Shown piece after piece: positions 11,642 through 27,572 of a stretch of 64,000 bases of DNA. Every line of letters starts with the position of its first letter. Within the stretch, counting starts at the first letter, position 1. The notes under the pieces are model-generated. The model was not told the DNA's origin and did not search any database. It saw only the letters and a list, made by a program, of their open reading frames with translations. Source of the stretch: Nannobrachium achirus (lineage: Eukaryota > Chordata > Actinopteri > Myctophiformes > Myctophidae); contig OY997651.1 in NCBI GenBank assembly GCA_963921795.1, positions 44,157,828 to 44,221,827 of the forward strand, read 5' to 3'. Both the position numbers and the translations under genes were made by a program.

Positions 11642-13500
11642 TTAAAGGACAACTTTGTTTTTTTTACAAGGGTTCATATTTTAACTCATTCTGTGCCTAT
11701 CCCGAACATGTTCGGGATATGTTCAATCCAAAACAATTTTTTTTTTTATTAATTGACTTACCCTGAGCTGCTTGTAGAGCCGTGGGTGGTCCTGGCTCGT
11801 CCTACGCTAGCCAGCTAGCCATTTTACATGGTCCGACGATATATTCCATTAAAAATGGTTTAAAATACATTTTTGAGACCCCCAATGTTCACCGAATGTT
11901 CAGCGCCGCTTCCGGAACGTAGTCCAGTGTGCCTATCCCGAACATGTTCGGGATTTTTAATGAAATGAATAAAATGATCCGAGGCCTTCTGAAGCCTGAG
12001 CCTACATTTAAAATCCAGTGGTCCAAATCCTGGGGAAGCCATGCCGGCCGTGAGCCGCGAACGTAGCCGCGAATCGCCGCCGAATCCAATGAAAAACCAC
12101 ATCTTTGGAGGCCCATATCTCTGGATTGTGTTTTTAGGGATGTGGCGCGAGGTTTATTTACGGCGAAATCGCCGAAAAATGATCTTTAAAATTACAAAAT
12201 GGGAATAGCTATTCTGTTAGCATTATCATCCGGGACCTTTCCATGACGTGCACGAACGTAAGCACGCGCGTCACTGCAACGTGAGCCCCCGGATGCTAAT
12301 GCAGTCCCCTATGGGAGAAAGTCTGGCATTCTTTGGTGCCCTCTATAGTCTGGTAGGAGGCTATAGGGCCCACGCACCCGAAAGATATATTTTTCTAACC
12401 TACCTTTTTAGAATCCTTAAGGTGTCTAGTTAATGAATTTTGATGTTCCCAGAGCCAATTTGTGTCCGATATATGTTTTTTTTAACCATATGTTGTGTCC
12501 GTCCTGGATTTTCGCTGTGAAAAATACAAACTTTAAATCAACATAGCTCGTGAACTATACATCCGACAGAAACCATTCACCCCATTTTATGTTCGTTTTT
12601 GCGAGATGAATTGATTGATATGAAGATTTGCCATGGTTCCATCATGTTTAGTACATTAAAACCCAAATAAACAGAAAAAAAGTTAAAATTCGCCTAAAAT
12701 GGATCACAACAACTCCTCCCCCATGCACCCTATTGATATATTTTTTCAAACATTTGCATTTTTACAATCTTCAAGATGTGTAGTAAACAAATGTTGATGT
12801 TCCCCACTTGAAATATTGACACATGTATGTTTATTCTGGCATAGTGTTTGCTATAGTCAATTTTCGAAAATGCAAAAAAGAGAATGTAAAATCTACATAA
12901 GGTCTTAACTATACATTATTCTGAGACAAATGTCCAATTTGTCTGTTTCATTTTGGCATGAGGCATTGAGGGAGATGGCTGGTGACATAATATGTATATT
13001 TATGGATCATCAATACTCAAATAAATGCTAAGATGCAGGCAATTCAATAGGCAGAATGGGGCCAGAGGACATTTACCAATACAAATGAAGTTTATTTTTT
13101 ATTTTATTTTATTCAAATTGTTAATATGATTGCTTTGGGTGCTTGATACACACATCCCATCCAAATTCAAAACATAGTCCCAGGTTTTAATTTTGCCTAC
13201 AGTTTTGGATATCTGCAAACAATTTCAAATATACATGACGCCTTCATTAAATTATATGCATAGACAAATGATCCTATTTTGTTTTATTTTGGCATGACAT
13301 GTCATGCCAAAATACCATTTCATGCCAAGATTTGATTCTAGACAACCTCAAGTTTCCAATGGAACCAACCTTGTCATGCTACCTTGTCGGGCAGGGGGCT
13401 AAACGCCTAATGATTAAAATGCGTGAAAGCCTCCCCTGTACAGACATGCCAAATTTAGGACAATCTCAAGAACCATTTAGTTTTTATTACTGTCTTTATA

Positions 13501-13585
13501 GGGGCGGCATAGCTGAATGGTTAGGGAGCCCGCCTGGAGAACCAAAGCCCCTGGTTGACCCAGGTTTGATTCCAGGCAAGGGTTC
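13501..13585 (+). repeat. tRNA-like segment in foldback copy 1, left arm
   Basis: Box-A-like TAGCTGAATGGTTAGGGAG (13510-13528) and box-B-like GGTTTGATTCC (13563-13573), spaced as in a tRNA-derived SINE head. An inverted partner is at 14365-14442. Equivalent copies in foldback 2 are at about 18070-18154 (+) and 18938-19015 (-). A folded functional tRNA is not claimed. Confidence 0.6.
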
Positions 13586-13586
13586 C

Positions 13587-13621
<35 letters not shown>
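13587..13621. repeat. (CTGT)n in copy 1
   Basis: TCTG tetranucleotide tract; one unit longer in copy 2 (18156-18194). Confidence 0.95.
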
Positions 13622-13622
<1 letters not shown>

Positions 13623-13939
13623 GACCACTGCATCTCGACTCAACACAATTACCGGTTAAAGCACATTTCTAAAGCACATTTAGCATGACCAGGTCACCCA
13701 AAGTGTTGTACAGTTAAAATAGAAAACAACACAACAATGCAATATATAAAGACATTTACAATAAAATACCAATGAATACCAAAATAAACAAAAGCTAAAC
13801 ATTAGCATCAGTAAAGGAAAATCATGGACTGCCAGTCTCAGCTAAAGACCAGGCAAGTCTTTAATAAAGTCATGAAATATCAGTCGACTGGGCAGCTCTT
13901 GATGTGTAGGGGCAAGCTGTTGCAGAGCCTGGGCTGTCC

Positions 13940-14240
13940 TGCATAGACCACAGTAGTGCATCTGTTCTGTTGACCACTGTACAACATCTGTAGCCCACTG
14001 TTGTCCACCTGTAGACCATTAGTACATCTGTAGAGCACTGTATTGCATCTGCAGACACTATAGTGTATATGTAGGCCACTGTACGACATATATAGACCAC
14101 TGTAGTACATCTGTAGACCACTGTTGTGATCTGTAGACCATTCTAGTGCATATGTGGGCCACTGTTGTGTTCTGTTGACCACTCTAAGGCATCTTCAGAC
14201 CACTGTACTACATATATAGAACACTGTAATGCATCTGTAC
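13940..14240. repeat. 21-bp minisatellite, foldback centre, copy 1
   Basis: About 14 degenerate units around TGTAGACCACTGTAGTACATC form the spacer between the inverted arms. They create an open frame on the minus strand that is not a gene. Confidence 0.85.
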
Positions 14241-14587
14241 AGTACAGCACTTTGGATGACCTGGTCATGTTAACGTGCTTTAGAAATGTGCTTTTAATTG
14301 TGTTGAGTTGAGATGCAGATAGATAGATACCTATTTTCCTCCACACACATGGACATTGGAACCCTTGCCTGGAATCTAACCTGGGTCAACCAGGGGCTCT
14401 GGTTCCCCAGGCGGGCTCCCTAACCATTCAGCTATGCTGCCCCTATACAGACAGTAAAAAAAGCTACATGGTTCTTACCCAACACTGCATGAGATTGTCC
14501 TAAATTTGGCATGTCTGTACAGGGGGAGGCTTTCACGCATTTACATTCACATAAATCAAGGTGAAAGCTCAAGGGTCCATTTGAAAA

Positions 14588-15865
<1,278 letters not shown>

Positions 15866-18155
15866 GCCAAAATGTAATGTTGTCCATCTTTGAATCATTA
15901 GGCATTTACCCCCCTGCCCGACAAGGTGGCATGACAAGGTTGGTTCCATTGGAATGTCTAGAATCAAATCTTGGCATGAAATGGTATTTTGGCATGACAT
16001 GTCATGCCAAAATATAACCAAATAGGGTAATTTGTCTATGCATATCATTTAATTAAGACGTCATGTATATTTGGGTTAGGGTTAGGGTTACTGTAGGCAA
16101 AATTAAACCCTGGCTCTAAAGCACCTAAAGCATTCATATTAACAATTTGAAAATAAATAAATAAAATAAACTTCATTTGTATAGGTAAATGTCCTCTGGC
16201 ACCATTCTGCCTATTGAATTGCCTGCATTTTAGCATTTATTTGAGTATTGATGATCCATAAATGTACATATTATGTCACTAGCCATCTCCCTCAATGCCT
16301 CATGCCAAAATGAAACAGACAAATTGGACATTTGTCTCAGAATAATGTATAGTTAAGACCTTATGTAGATTTTACATTATCTTTTTTGCATTTTCGAAAA
16401 TTGACTATAGCAAACACTATGCCAGAATAAACATACATGTGTCAATATTTCAAGTGGGGAACATCAACATTTGTTTACTACACATCTTGAAGATTGTAAA
16501 AATGCAAATGTTTGAAAAAATATATCAATAGGGTGCATGGGGGAGGAGTTGTTGTGATCCATTTTAGGCGAATTTTAACTTTTTTTCTGTTTATGTGGGT
16601 TTTAATGCACTAAACATGATGGAACCCTGGCAAATCTTCATATCAATCAATTCATCTCGCAAAAACGTACATAAAATGGGGTGAATGGTTTCTGTCGGAT
16701 GTATAGTTCACAAGCTATGTTGATTTAAAGTTTGTATTTTTCACAGCGAAAATCCAGGACGGACACAACATATGGTAAAAAAAAAACATATATCGGACAC
16801 GAATTGGCTCTGGGAACATCAAAATTCATTAACTAGACACCTTAAGGATTCTAAAAAGGTAGGTTAGAAAAATATATCTTTCGGGTGCGTGGGTCCTATA
16901 GCCTCCTACCAGACTAGTCTGGTAGGAGGCTATAGGGCCCACGCACCCGAAAGATATATTTTTCTAACCTACCTTTTTAGAATCCTTAAGGTGTCTAGTT
17001 AATGAATTTTGATGTTCCCAGAGCCAATTTGTGTCCGATATATGTTTTTTTTAACCATATGTTGTGTCCGTCCTGGATTTTCGCTGTGAAAAATACAAAC
17101 TTTAAATCAACATAGCTCGTGAACTATACATCCGACAGAAACCATTCACCCCATTTTATGTTCGTTTTTGCGAGATGAATTGATTGATATGAAGATTTGC
17201 CATGGTTCCATCATGTTTAGTACATTAAAACCCAAATAAACAGAAAAAAAGTTAAAATTCGCCTAAAATGGATCACAACAACTCCTCCCCCATGCACCCT
17301 ATTGATATATTTTTTCAAACATTTGCATTTTTACAATCTTCAAGATGTGTAGTAAACAAATGTTGATGTTCCCCACTTGAAATATTGACACATGTATGTT
17401 TATTCTGGCATAGTGTTTGCTATAGTCAATTTTCGAAAATGCAAAAAAGAGAATGTAAAATCTACATAAGGTCTTAACTATACATTATTCTGAGACAAAT
17501 GTCCAATTTGTCTGTTTCATTTTGGCATGAGGCATTGAGGGAGATGGCTGGTGACATAATATGTATATTTATGGATCATCAATACTCAAATAAATGCTAA
17601 GATGCAGGCAATTCAATAGGCAGAATGGGGCCAGAGGACATTTACCAATACAAATGAAGTTTATTTTTTATTTTATTTTATTCAAATTGTTAATATGATT
17701 GCTTTGGGTGCTTGATACACACATCCCATCCAAATTCAAAACATAGTCCCAGGTTTTAATTTTGCCTACAGTTTTGGATATCTGCAAACAATTTCAAATA
17801 TACATGACGCCTTCATTAAATTATATGCATAGACAAATGATCCTATTTTGTTTTATTTTGGCATGACATGTCATGCCAAAATACCATTTCATGCCAAGAT
17901 TTGATTCTAGACAACCTCAAGTTTCCAATGGAACCAACCTTGTCATGCTACCTTGTCGGGCAGGGGGCTAAACGCCTAATGATTAAAATGCGTGAAAGCC
18001 TCCCCTGTACAGACATGCCAAATTTAGGACAATCTCAAGAACCATTTAGTTTTTATTACTGTCTTTATAGGGGCGGCATAGCTGAATGGTTAGGGAGCCC
18101 GCCTGGAGAACCAAAGCCCCTGGTTGACCCAGGTTTGATTCCAGGCAAGGGTTCC

Positions 18156-18195
<40 letters not shown>

Positions 18196-18512
18196 GACCA
18201 CTGCATCTCGACTCAACACAATTACCGGTTAAAGCACATTTCTAAAGCACATTTAGCATGACCAGGTCACCCAAAGTGTTGTACAGTTAAAATAGAAAAC
18301 AACACAACAATGCAATATATAAAGACATTTACAATAAAATACCAATGAATACCAAAATAAACAAAAGCTAAACATTAGCATCAGTAAAGGAAAATCATGG
18401 ACTGCCAGTCTCAGCTAAAGACCAGGCAAGTCTTTAATAAAGTCATGAAATATCAGTCGACTGGGCAGCTCTTGATGTGTAGGGGCAAGCTGTTGCAGAG
18501 CCTGGGCTGTCC

Positions 18513-18813
18513 TGCATAGACCACAGTAGTGCATCTGTTCTGTTGACCACTGTACAACATCTGTAGCCCACTGTTGTCCACCTGTAGACCATTAGTACAT
18601 CTGTAGAGCACTGTATTGCATCTGCAGACACTATAGTGTATATGTAGGCCACTGTACGACATATATAGACCACTGTAGTACATCTGTAGACCACTGTTGT
18701 GATCTGTAGACCATTCTAGTGCATATGTGGGCCACTGTTGTGTTCTGTTGACCACTCTAAGGCATCTTCAGACCACTGTACTACATATATAGAACACTGT
18801 AATGCATCTGTAC
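18513..18813. repeat. 21-bp minisatellite, foldback centre, copy 2
   Basis: Same array as at 13940, offset by 4573 bases. Confidence 0.85.
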
Positions 18814-19160
18814 AGTACAGCACTTTGGATGACCTGGTCATGTTAACGTGCTTTAGAAATGTGCTTTTAATTGTGTTGAGTTGAGATGCAGATAGATAGA
18901 TACCTATTTTCCTCCACACACATGGACATTGGAACCCTTGCCTGGAATCTAACCTGGGTCAACCAGGGGCTCTGGTTCCCCAGGCGGGCTCCCTAACCAT
19001 TCAGCTATGCTGCCCCTATACAGACAGTAAAAAAAGCTACATGGTTCTTACCCAACACTGCATGAGATTGTCCTAAATTTGGCATGTCTGTACAGGGGGA
19101 GGCTTTCACGCATTTACATTCACATAAATCAAGGTGAAAGCTCAAGGGTCCATTTGAAAA

Positions 19161-20444
<1,284 letters not shown>

Positions 20445-21923
20445 GCCAAAATGTAATGTTGTCCATCTTTGAATCATTAGGCATTTACCCCCCTGCCCGA
20501 CAAGGTGGCATGACAAGGTTGGTTCCATTGGAATGTCTAGAATCAAATCTTGGCATGAAATGGTATTTTGGCATGACATGTCATGCCAAAATATAACCAA
20601 ATAGGGTAATTTGTCTATGCATATCATTTAATTAAGACGTCATGTATATTTGGGTTAGGGTTAGGGTTACTGTAGGCAAAATTAAACCCTGGCTCTAAAG
20701 CACCTAAAGCATTCATATTAACAATTTGAAAATAAATAAATAAAATAAACTTCATTTGTATAGGTAAATGTCCTCTGGCACCATTCTGCCTATTGAATTG
20801 CCTGCATTTTAGCATTTATTTGAGTATTGATGATCCATAAATGTACATATTATGTCACTAGCCATCTCCCTCAATGCCTCATGCCAAAATGAAACAGACA
20901 AATTGGACATTTGTCTCAGAATAATGTATAGTTAAGACCTTATGTAGATTTTACATTATCTTTTTTGCATTTTCGAAAATTGACTATAGCAAACACTATG
21001 CCAGAATAAACATACATGTGTCAATATTTCAAGTGGGGAACATCAACATTTGTTTACTACACATCTTGAAGATTGTAAAAATGCAAATGTTTGAAAAAAT
21101 ATATCAATAGGGTGCATGGGGGAGGAGTTGTTGTGATCCATTTTAGGCGAATTTTAACTTTTTTTCTGTTTATGTGGGTTTTAATGCACTAAACATGATG
21201 GAACCCTGGCAAATCTTCATATCAATCAATTCATCTCGCAAAAACGTACATAAAATGGGGTGAATGGTTTCTGTCGGATGTATAGTTCACAAGCTATGTT
21301 GATTTAAAGTTTGTATTTTTCACAGCGAAAATCCAGGACGGACACAACATATGGTAAAAAAAAAACATATATCGGACACGAATTGGCTCTGGGAACATCA
21401 AAATTCATTAACTAGACACCTTAAGGATTCTAAAAAGGTAGGTTAGAAAAATATATCTTTCGGGTGCGTGGGTCCTATAGCCTCCTACCAGACTACTAGG
21501 GGATGGCACTGGAAGCGTTAAATGGTAATTAGAGAAAAGAAAAAGTGAGTGTTAAAATGTTTTCATTTGCTTCGTTCTATTGTTTTATCGCGTTTACCAT
21601 GCTAAAATGTGGGGCAAGTGGCTAAATATGTATTTTTAGACACAGTAAGCCAACAGTTTCTTTATTGCTATTTACAGTAACACTTCTAGCCCCGATAAGT
21701 CACATCCAACCATGAAAGGTTGCGTTGTATCTTGGGAATGGGCTTATTCTGTGTAAAATGACATATTTAGCCACTTGTACGCATGCCCCCACCCACTGAA
21801 ATAAGAATCTCTAAAACAATAGAAAGAAGTAAATGAAATAATTTTAACACTCATCTTTTATAATCTTTAATTACAATCTAAAATATGAACCCTTGTTGTA
21901 AAAAAACTAAAGTTGCTCTTTAA

Positions 21924-22617
21924 TGTAGTATCATGAAATTGTATTTGCCACAGAGCTTATTTAGTCACTAGTCAAACATCCAATGCAAACAATCCATAGG
22001 CTTTTTCTCCCGGGAGCCAGGGAGATAACTTTCTCCTTCCACCTACACAAAGGTGTCGTCCCTGGACCGCTCTATTAACCATCCATTTAATGATAATGTA
22101 CTGTACTGTACTGTATACATAGCTTCCCAGTCTGTTTCGTAACCCCTTCCAGATCCCAATGTTTTGGTGCACTGCTCTTAATGCTGCCCTCTGGGTATTT
22201 GTGCCTTGACAAAGCAATTAAGAGCAAAAGAGCCGAGACCCATAATGAAATAACGTGTAAATGAATGGGTCTGAATCTGCAACAGTTCCACGAGTGCATA
22301 CTCTTTTAACCATGGGCCGTTGGGTTAGCTACGTAAATACACCCCCGCCCTCCCGTTGGCTGGGTTGAGAATCAAATTAAGCAAAAAACCCCAGGAGACT
22401 CTCTCTTGGCAGGTGGGACGTAGATCTCCTTGGAGATATTGGCGGGGGAAAATGAGGGGATATCTAAGCCAGATGCTAATCTAGCGTTAGGATGTAATCG
22501 ACCAAGTAGTACGTACGAACCCAGATAGCCGTCTAGCCGCGGTGCCATTCATTCAACCTGGCAAAATGGAAGGTTTGCGGAGTAGAAGTCAAAACTGTGC
22601 CTGTGATTCTCAAGTTA
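21924..22617. other. non-coding stretch, nothing recognised
   Basis: Short TACTGTACTGTACTG tract at about 22098-22115. No exon found. Confidence 0.5.
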
Positions 22618-22992
22618 TTTAAAGATGGGGTGCCATGATTCTTTTCCCCCTAAAACATGATGATCAGGTATTATCATGATACTAGGATCTTTTCCAGAAA
22701 AATTGTTAGAATTATGTTTTTATGTGGCCACACCCACCAGTTCAGGTGTTAACCCAGCTGAAGTTAGCCACACCCCACCGTGTTGGGTGTATGGTAAAAG
22801 GGGAGGGGTTGATTTTATGATGTCATTAAATCAGTGTTTTTCGATCAGGCTTTAGAGGCTTTCAGGAAGAAACCAAAAATATACAGGGAAGGCAAATTTG
22901 CACATTATGACCACACCTGGTAGTCTATTAGAGTAATGTTAACTCCATAGACACATACAAAACAGAAACAAATACAAAACTATGGCACCACC
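22618..22992 (+). mobile_element. family H element, copy 1
   Basis: Begins TTTAAAGATGGGGTGCCATG and ends ACTATGGCACCACC, mirrored ends. Shares ACATGATGATCAGGTATTAT, GTGGCCACACCCACCAG and GTCTATTAGAGTAATGTTAA with the copy at 31285. The right TTAA is lost. Confidence 0.75.
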
Positions 22993-24424
22993 AACAGACT
23001 TTGGCAACACCAGCATACCTACGCTTGCTATGTTGACAGTACATAGACAATTGGTGGATGCTTTTTAGTCATATTACATTCCACATTAATAATGGCACGA
23101 CAGTGAAGAGTAGACGCCCAATACAGGCAGTTACACACTTAATGCAATGTGTCCAGGATACACGCGACTGTCAGCACCGTAATGCATTCTCCACTGAAAA
23201 AAGACATGAATAAATAGAAATCTGCTGTGGCGTGCTGCATGCCAGAGAAAAACAAACAAACAAACAAAACAAAGGTACCCACAGTGCTCAAAACAAACAA
23301 GAATGGATTATAAAATATATTAAAAAGTGGTGAGGATAATGGCAGTGGTACAAAAGTAACGTGTTCTTTTCAATATTCAATATTAAAAGTGCTGGATTAT
23401 TAAATGTGCCAGTGACTGAGCGTGTGGGCGGACATAAATTAATTGGTGCTGTAAAACAAAAGTCAAACAGTCTAATGACAAAACGCTATTAACTAAAGGG
23501 AACGAGAGGTACTGGATGTTCTGAATAATGTACAGGAGCTGCAATCAAAAGATTGCAGTGATCCCCATCCCTTGAGATCCTTAACGACGTCTAAGATAAA
23601 GTAATTGTTATGCCGGCGCCTTTATTGCAATTTAATTCTAACAATACGTTGTGTGCTCTTTAAAAATGGTTGTCATTAATGATGAAACAAAATAATACAT
23701 ACCCCAACACTAGATTCAGTCCTCTAAGGTATATTAACAATTTTGCTGCCATTTTAAACATAGCTGTAGTAAGCAGCTGCCAAATTGTCCTTACCTTTTA
23801 ACGTGGGCACGCGCACGCATCGTGCACTATCTGTGCGCGACTCATCTAGTAGACGTGTAGACTCGATGACAGCTTTCGAATAAAAAGAAATCCATTGGAA
23901 TAGACAAATCCGTTGCCAGGCTGTTACCCCTGCTGTATCCACTAGTGTTAATTAAGAAAACATTGCAAACGGCCAGCTGTGCGCAATGGTAACACGTGGA
24001 CACCTTCGCGCACATAGCAGACGATATGTGCGCGGATCATATGCCAGGCGGGCACAAGAATCAAACAGCTACCAAATAAAAAAAAAATGCGTGAAAAAAG
24101 ACGATGATATGACCGAGCAGCTCCTTCCTCTGTTTACAAGGAAAACTTATGGGAACGGAGCTATGATTTGACGTCAGACCGGATATGGAAACCTAGATCC
24201 GGTCTAAACAGAAAATACGACAGGATACAGTTAGGAGGCGGGCCTAAAGAGCCAGAATCGGCTATAATCAGCGACCATACTTTTAATTGTTTCATAATGA
24301 TTAAAGCTAATTACATTTCCGGGATCGACGGGCATCGCAGCGTGGTACAGCGGAAAATGGTTTCGACGGGGATCACGGGAAATGAGTTAATGACGCAGTT
24401 CAATATTGAAAATGGGTGGTCTTC
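22993..24424. other. non-coding stretch, nothing recognised
   Basis: AT-rich, with short AAAC repeats at 23250. Open frames on either strand are short and lack recognisable domains. Confidence 0.5.
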
Positions 24425-24600
24425 CCCTTTAAGTAAAAGTATTAATACTGCAATGTAGAAGTTACAGTAAAGTTACAAGTAAAAGTCCAGAATTCAACAT
24501 GTACTTTATTCCAGGATTTGACACTATTTCTGAAGATATCCCCTGACTAAAACTCATGGAGAGATGTTACTGCAATGATGTCAGTCTGATTCAAATAACT
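24425..24600 (+). mobile_element. hAT-like fragment
   Basis: AAGTAAAAGTATTAATACTGC and AGTTACAAGTAAAAGTCCAG match the internal 5' part of the CAGTGGTGG family. Both ends are lost. Confidence 0.6.
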
Positions 24601-25035
24601 TTACTGACATGTGTCTACCAATCGGTGTCCCATCCGACACCCGGGGTCGACACCTCCCGCCTCCAACCGCTGCAGATGTGCTAGTTATGTTTTTACTAAC
24701 ATACTGTTCCACCACAGCTTGGCTAGAATAATGTTTTATGCATTAGAACGAGTCCCGGACTTCAGCTTCAAGTACTGAATGTCATGATTGTTTTCTAAAT
24801 CATTAGGCTTTTGGAAGTAAAGTCTAAGCATGTAATTTGTCCCGTGTCAACACACGGGCAGAAAACCCGACTTGATTTGTATGCACTGTTTTCATATTTA
24901 CACAGCAATTTCAGATCCGATTTTTACCAGAACGACGGACAATTATTTCAAAACACGTTTTTCTTGCTTCCCTGTAAAATCCAAAGTGTGTAGCGGCTCT
25001 GTGAACTGTAGTTGCTGCATTGGGGTCACACTCAC
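24601..25035. other. non-coding stretch, nothing recognised
   Basis: No repeat or exon recognised. Confidence 0.45.
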
Positions 25036-25300
25036 ATATCGTCGTTGTCGGGTGGAAACCTCGTAGCTCCAAGTTTCAAATGTGTACGTTCTTTCGCAAA
25101 GTAAAGTCCTGCTTCACCATACAAGGCCGTCGCACAAAAGTAGTGAAAACAGCAGATCTACAAGCACACAACGCCTCGCGGTGCGAGGCGTTGTGTGCTT
25201 GCAGATCGGCTGTTTTCACTAGTTTAAATCATTTCAAAAATGATAAACGCAAAACGAACGGTTTTGGACATACAAGGTTTTCACCCGACAACGACGATGT
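25036..25300 (+). mobile_element. family A palindromic MITE, full length (265 bp)
   Basis: Ends ATATCGTCGTTGTCGGG and CCCGACAACGACGAT are mirrored. The centre is a near-perfect hairpin (25141-25222) with arms CAGATCTACAAGCACACAAC and core GCCTCGCGGTGCGAGGC. Length equals the copies at 51647 and 54256. Edges fit TA target duplication. Confidence 0.85.
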
Positions 25301-25574
25301 ACTGTTCCATAAATCTCCAAAATGGACGGACGGAGACGTGGACAAGGTGACTGGTGTTTTCACCTCCCTCGGTGCTGGTTCCCTGGGCGGGCGCAGTGGG
25401 CAGCGGGCACCAGCCTGGGCACACAGTGTGGGTCGTCTGGCCCGCAGCCCATATGGCTTCTTGCTGCAGAGCCTGGGTGACAGAAGCCCTCACACAGGCA
25501 GGAATTTCCCCTGACACAGCAGCAGGCCAAAATGGATGGGGGGGGGGGGCCTCTACGGTACTAGTCACAATGTG

Positions 25575-25925
25575 CAGTGGTCCAGAAAGTACTCAAATGT
25601 CTTACTTAAGTAAAAGTATCGATACTGCAATATAGAAATTCTGTAAGGCTGCGCTCACACCATACCTATGAGAGTGTATTCCCCATTCCACGAATGCATT
25701 TCAATGGGAATGGAGCGTTTTCATGCCAGCAGAGGATTTCTGCAAAAAACACTCCATTCTCATTGAAATGCATTGGCGGAATGGGGAATCCACTCTCATA
25801 GGTAGTTTGGTGTGACGGTACCATTACAAGTAAAAGTCTGGCAATCTAAATGTACTTGAGTTAAAGTACCAAAATATTTTGGCATCAAAAATACTTAAAG
25901 TACCAAAAATAAAATTAAAAATCAC
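25575..25925 (+). mobile_element. hAT-like element interrupted by MITE X
   Basis: Begins CAGTGGTCCAGAAAGTACTC. The sequence CTGT/TACAAG is split by the insertion at 25645-25824, then continues with GTAAAAGTCTGGCAATC and CTTAAAGTACCAAAAATAAA. The 3' end is truncated. Confidence 0.75.
25645..25824. mobile_element. MITE X, complete, nested in hAT-like element
   Basis: About 180 bases with mirrored arms: CCTATGAGAGTG/CACTCTCATAGG, TTCCCCATTCC/GGAATGGGGAA and GAATGCATTTCAATGGGAATG with its mirror. A partial copy is at 42706-42797. Confidence 0.8.
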
Positions 25926-26040
25926 ACCCGTGTGAACTGAGCGGTGGTTTACTGTACTCTACTGTACCTAACTGTACTGTACTGTACATATTCTGTGTTC
26001 TATATCTATGAATTCTATGTGTTCTAGATCTATGAATTCT

Positions 26041-26160
26041 GTCGCCCCCCCCCCCAGGCTAGTCTCAACAGCACCCTCTTACCCCCCCCCCCCCCCCCCC
26101 CCCCCCCACCCCACCCCCTCCCCCCTTCCCCCCTGTGTGTGTGTGTGCGTGTGTGTGTGC
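26041..26160. repeat. poly-C/CCCCA tract followed by (GT)n
   Basis: C runs at 26045-26055 and 26081-26107, CCCCAC patches, then TGTGTGCG tract. Low complexity. Confidence 0.9.
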
Positions 26161-26329
26161 CTGGCCTGGCCTGGCCTGAAAACAGCGCCCCTCCCTTAAC
26201 ATGTGTGGTCATAAAAGGTACTGTAGGGCAGGCTACATACAGACAGACAGACAGACACGGACGGACGGAGACAGACATACCCACACACACGGCCACGTAT
26301 AGGAGCGCTGTGACCACCGCTCAAAAACG

Positions 26330-26440
26330 TTTGAAAATAGCAGATCTCACAACACGTCGCAAGCTTGTAGATAGGCTATTTTCAAATAGCCTACAGTAGT
26401 TATAAAATAGGGCTAAAGTGGATTAATGTATGTTTTATAA
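26330..26440. repeat. hAT-like fragment carrying the AGCAGATCT hairpin
   Basis: GTTTGAAAATAGCAGATCTC pairs with TAGATAGGCTATTTTCAAA. It is followed by AAAATAGGGCTAAAG and AATGTATGTTTTATAAT, internal landmarks of the CAGTGGTGG family. Confidence 0.65.
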
Positions 26441-26445
26441 TCATA

Positions 26446-26446
<1 letters not shown>

Positions 26447-26495
<49 letters not shown>

Positions 26496-26512
26496 CATAG
26501 AGAGAGAGAGAT
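26447..26512. repeat. (GA)n microsatellite
   Basis: About 65 bases of AG with minor interruptions. Confidence 0.95.
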
Positions 26513-26519
26513 GCCTCTG

Positions 26520-27572
26520 ACGAGGTACACAGGGTTACAAGGCCATGGCAGTGCTGTAGCCACAGTAAATGACAGACGGGTCTATCATCATCGTAGACCA
26601 TTACTATCAACATTCCCCTCCTTCGAAATCACACAATTTCGTCCCTGACATATCATTTCATGTCACTTCAAGGCAAACCTTATTGGATATATCACACAGG
26701 GGATGTTCAATGTATTTCTCAGAAGAAAAATAAAATAAAAAGCATACTGCATATTATAACCAAAACAGCACAAAATAGTACATACTGTAGTAACAAAGTG
26801 TATACTCTAGTAATGTAGGCAGTACTATCAAGCCATTTAACACTTATTGCACATTAATGAATGGTTGTTTTAATGATAGGCAAAATATGTTTTACTTTTG
26901 TTAACTGTCATCTTCATAGATGGTCAGCCACAAACTCACAGTCACACCAACTGGCCAATAATAAAAGATACCAGTTCTGTTCATAATTTGTCATCTCACA
27001 TCTTTCCACAAAAATATTAGAAACTTCTCAGTTGTGGGCTCAATAAAAGCCTGGCTCATTAAGCAGAATCGATAAGGTGCTTATTATCAATAACAATTAA
27101 CAAGCTCCATCCCTAATTATTAGTGGAACCACAAAATGCATGGCCGACACTGCTATGCCCTATATTGAAACTAACACATGTGATTGGCAGTGGTGGAGGC
27201 TACATTACCTTGGCTCTCTCTGCCCTTCACAAGCCCCCACCCTCCACCCCCCCAAAGGGGGAGGGTAACGAGTTTAATGTTGGGTTTGTCGGCTTAACAC
27301 CACTCGCCCATGTTTACATTATGTAATACCGCTCCCCCTCGCTGCTACAATTGGTCCGACACCCATCTAGGCTGGGGATTAAAATATTGCGAACCCTCCA
27401 ACATTAAATGGGCTTAAGCCCCTGATCTTGTCAAGTCCTAATAGCGCCGCCCCTGCCTCTCTGCCCTTCAGAAGGTCCCCTCCGGAGGGGAGAAGCAGAT
27501 AAGGGGCTCGGTGGGGTGGGTGAGAGTTACGTAACAACAGCCTCCTGCTGGCCTCATGCACCCACTCACCCA
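26520..27572. other. non-coding stretch, nothing recognised
   Basis: No exon or transposon end seen. Confidence 0.45.

Noticed and set aside
13501..13585. Functional tRNA gene
   Set aside because: Boxes are degenerate, it lies in a foldback arm with an inverted copy, and no complete cloverleaf is evident.
25020..25514. 164-residue open frame
   Set aside because: It reads through the family A palindrome; the KTADLQAHNAS-like peptide appears wherever the hairpin occurs.
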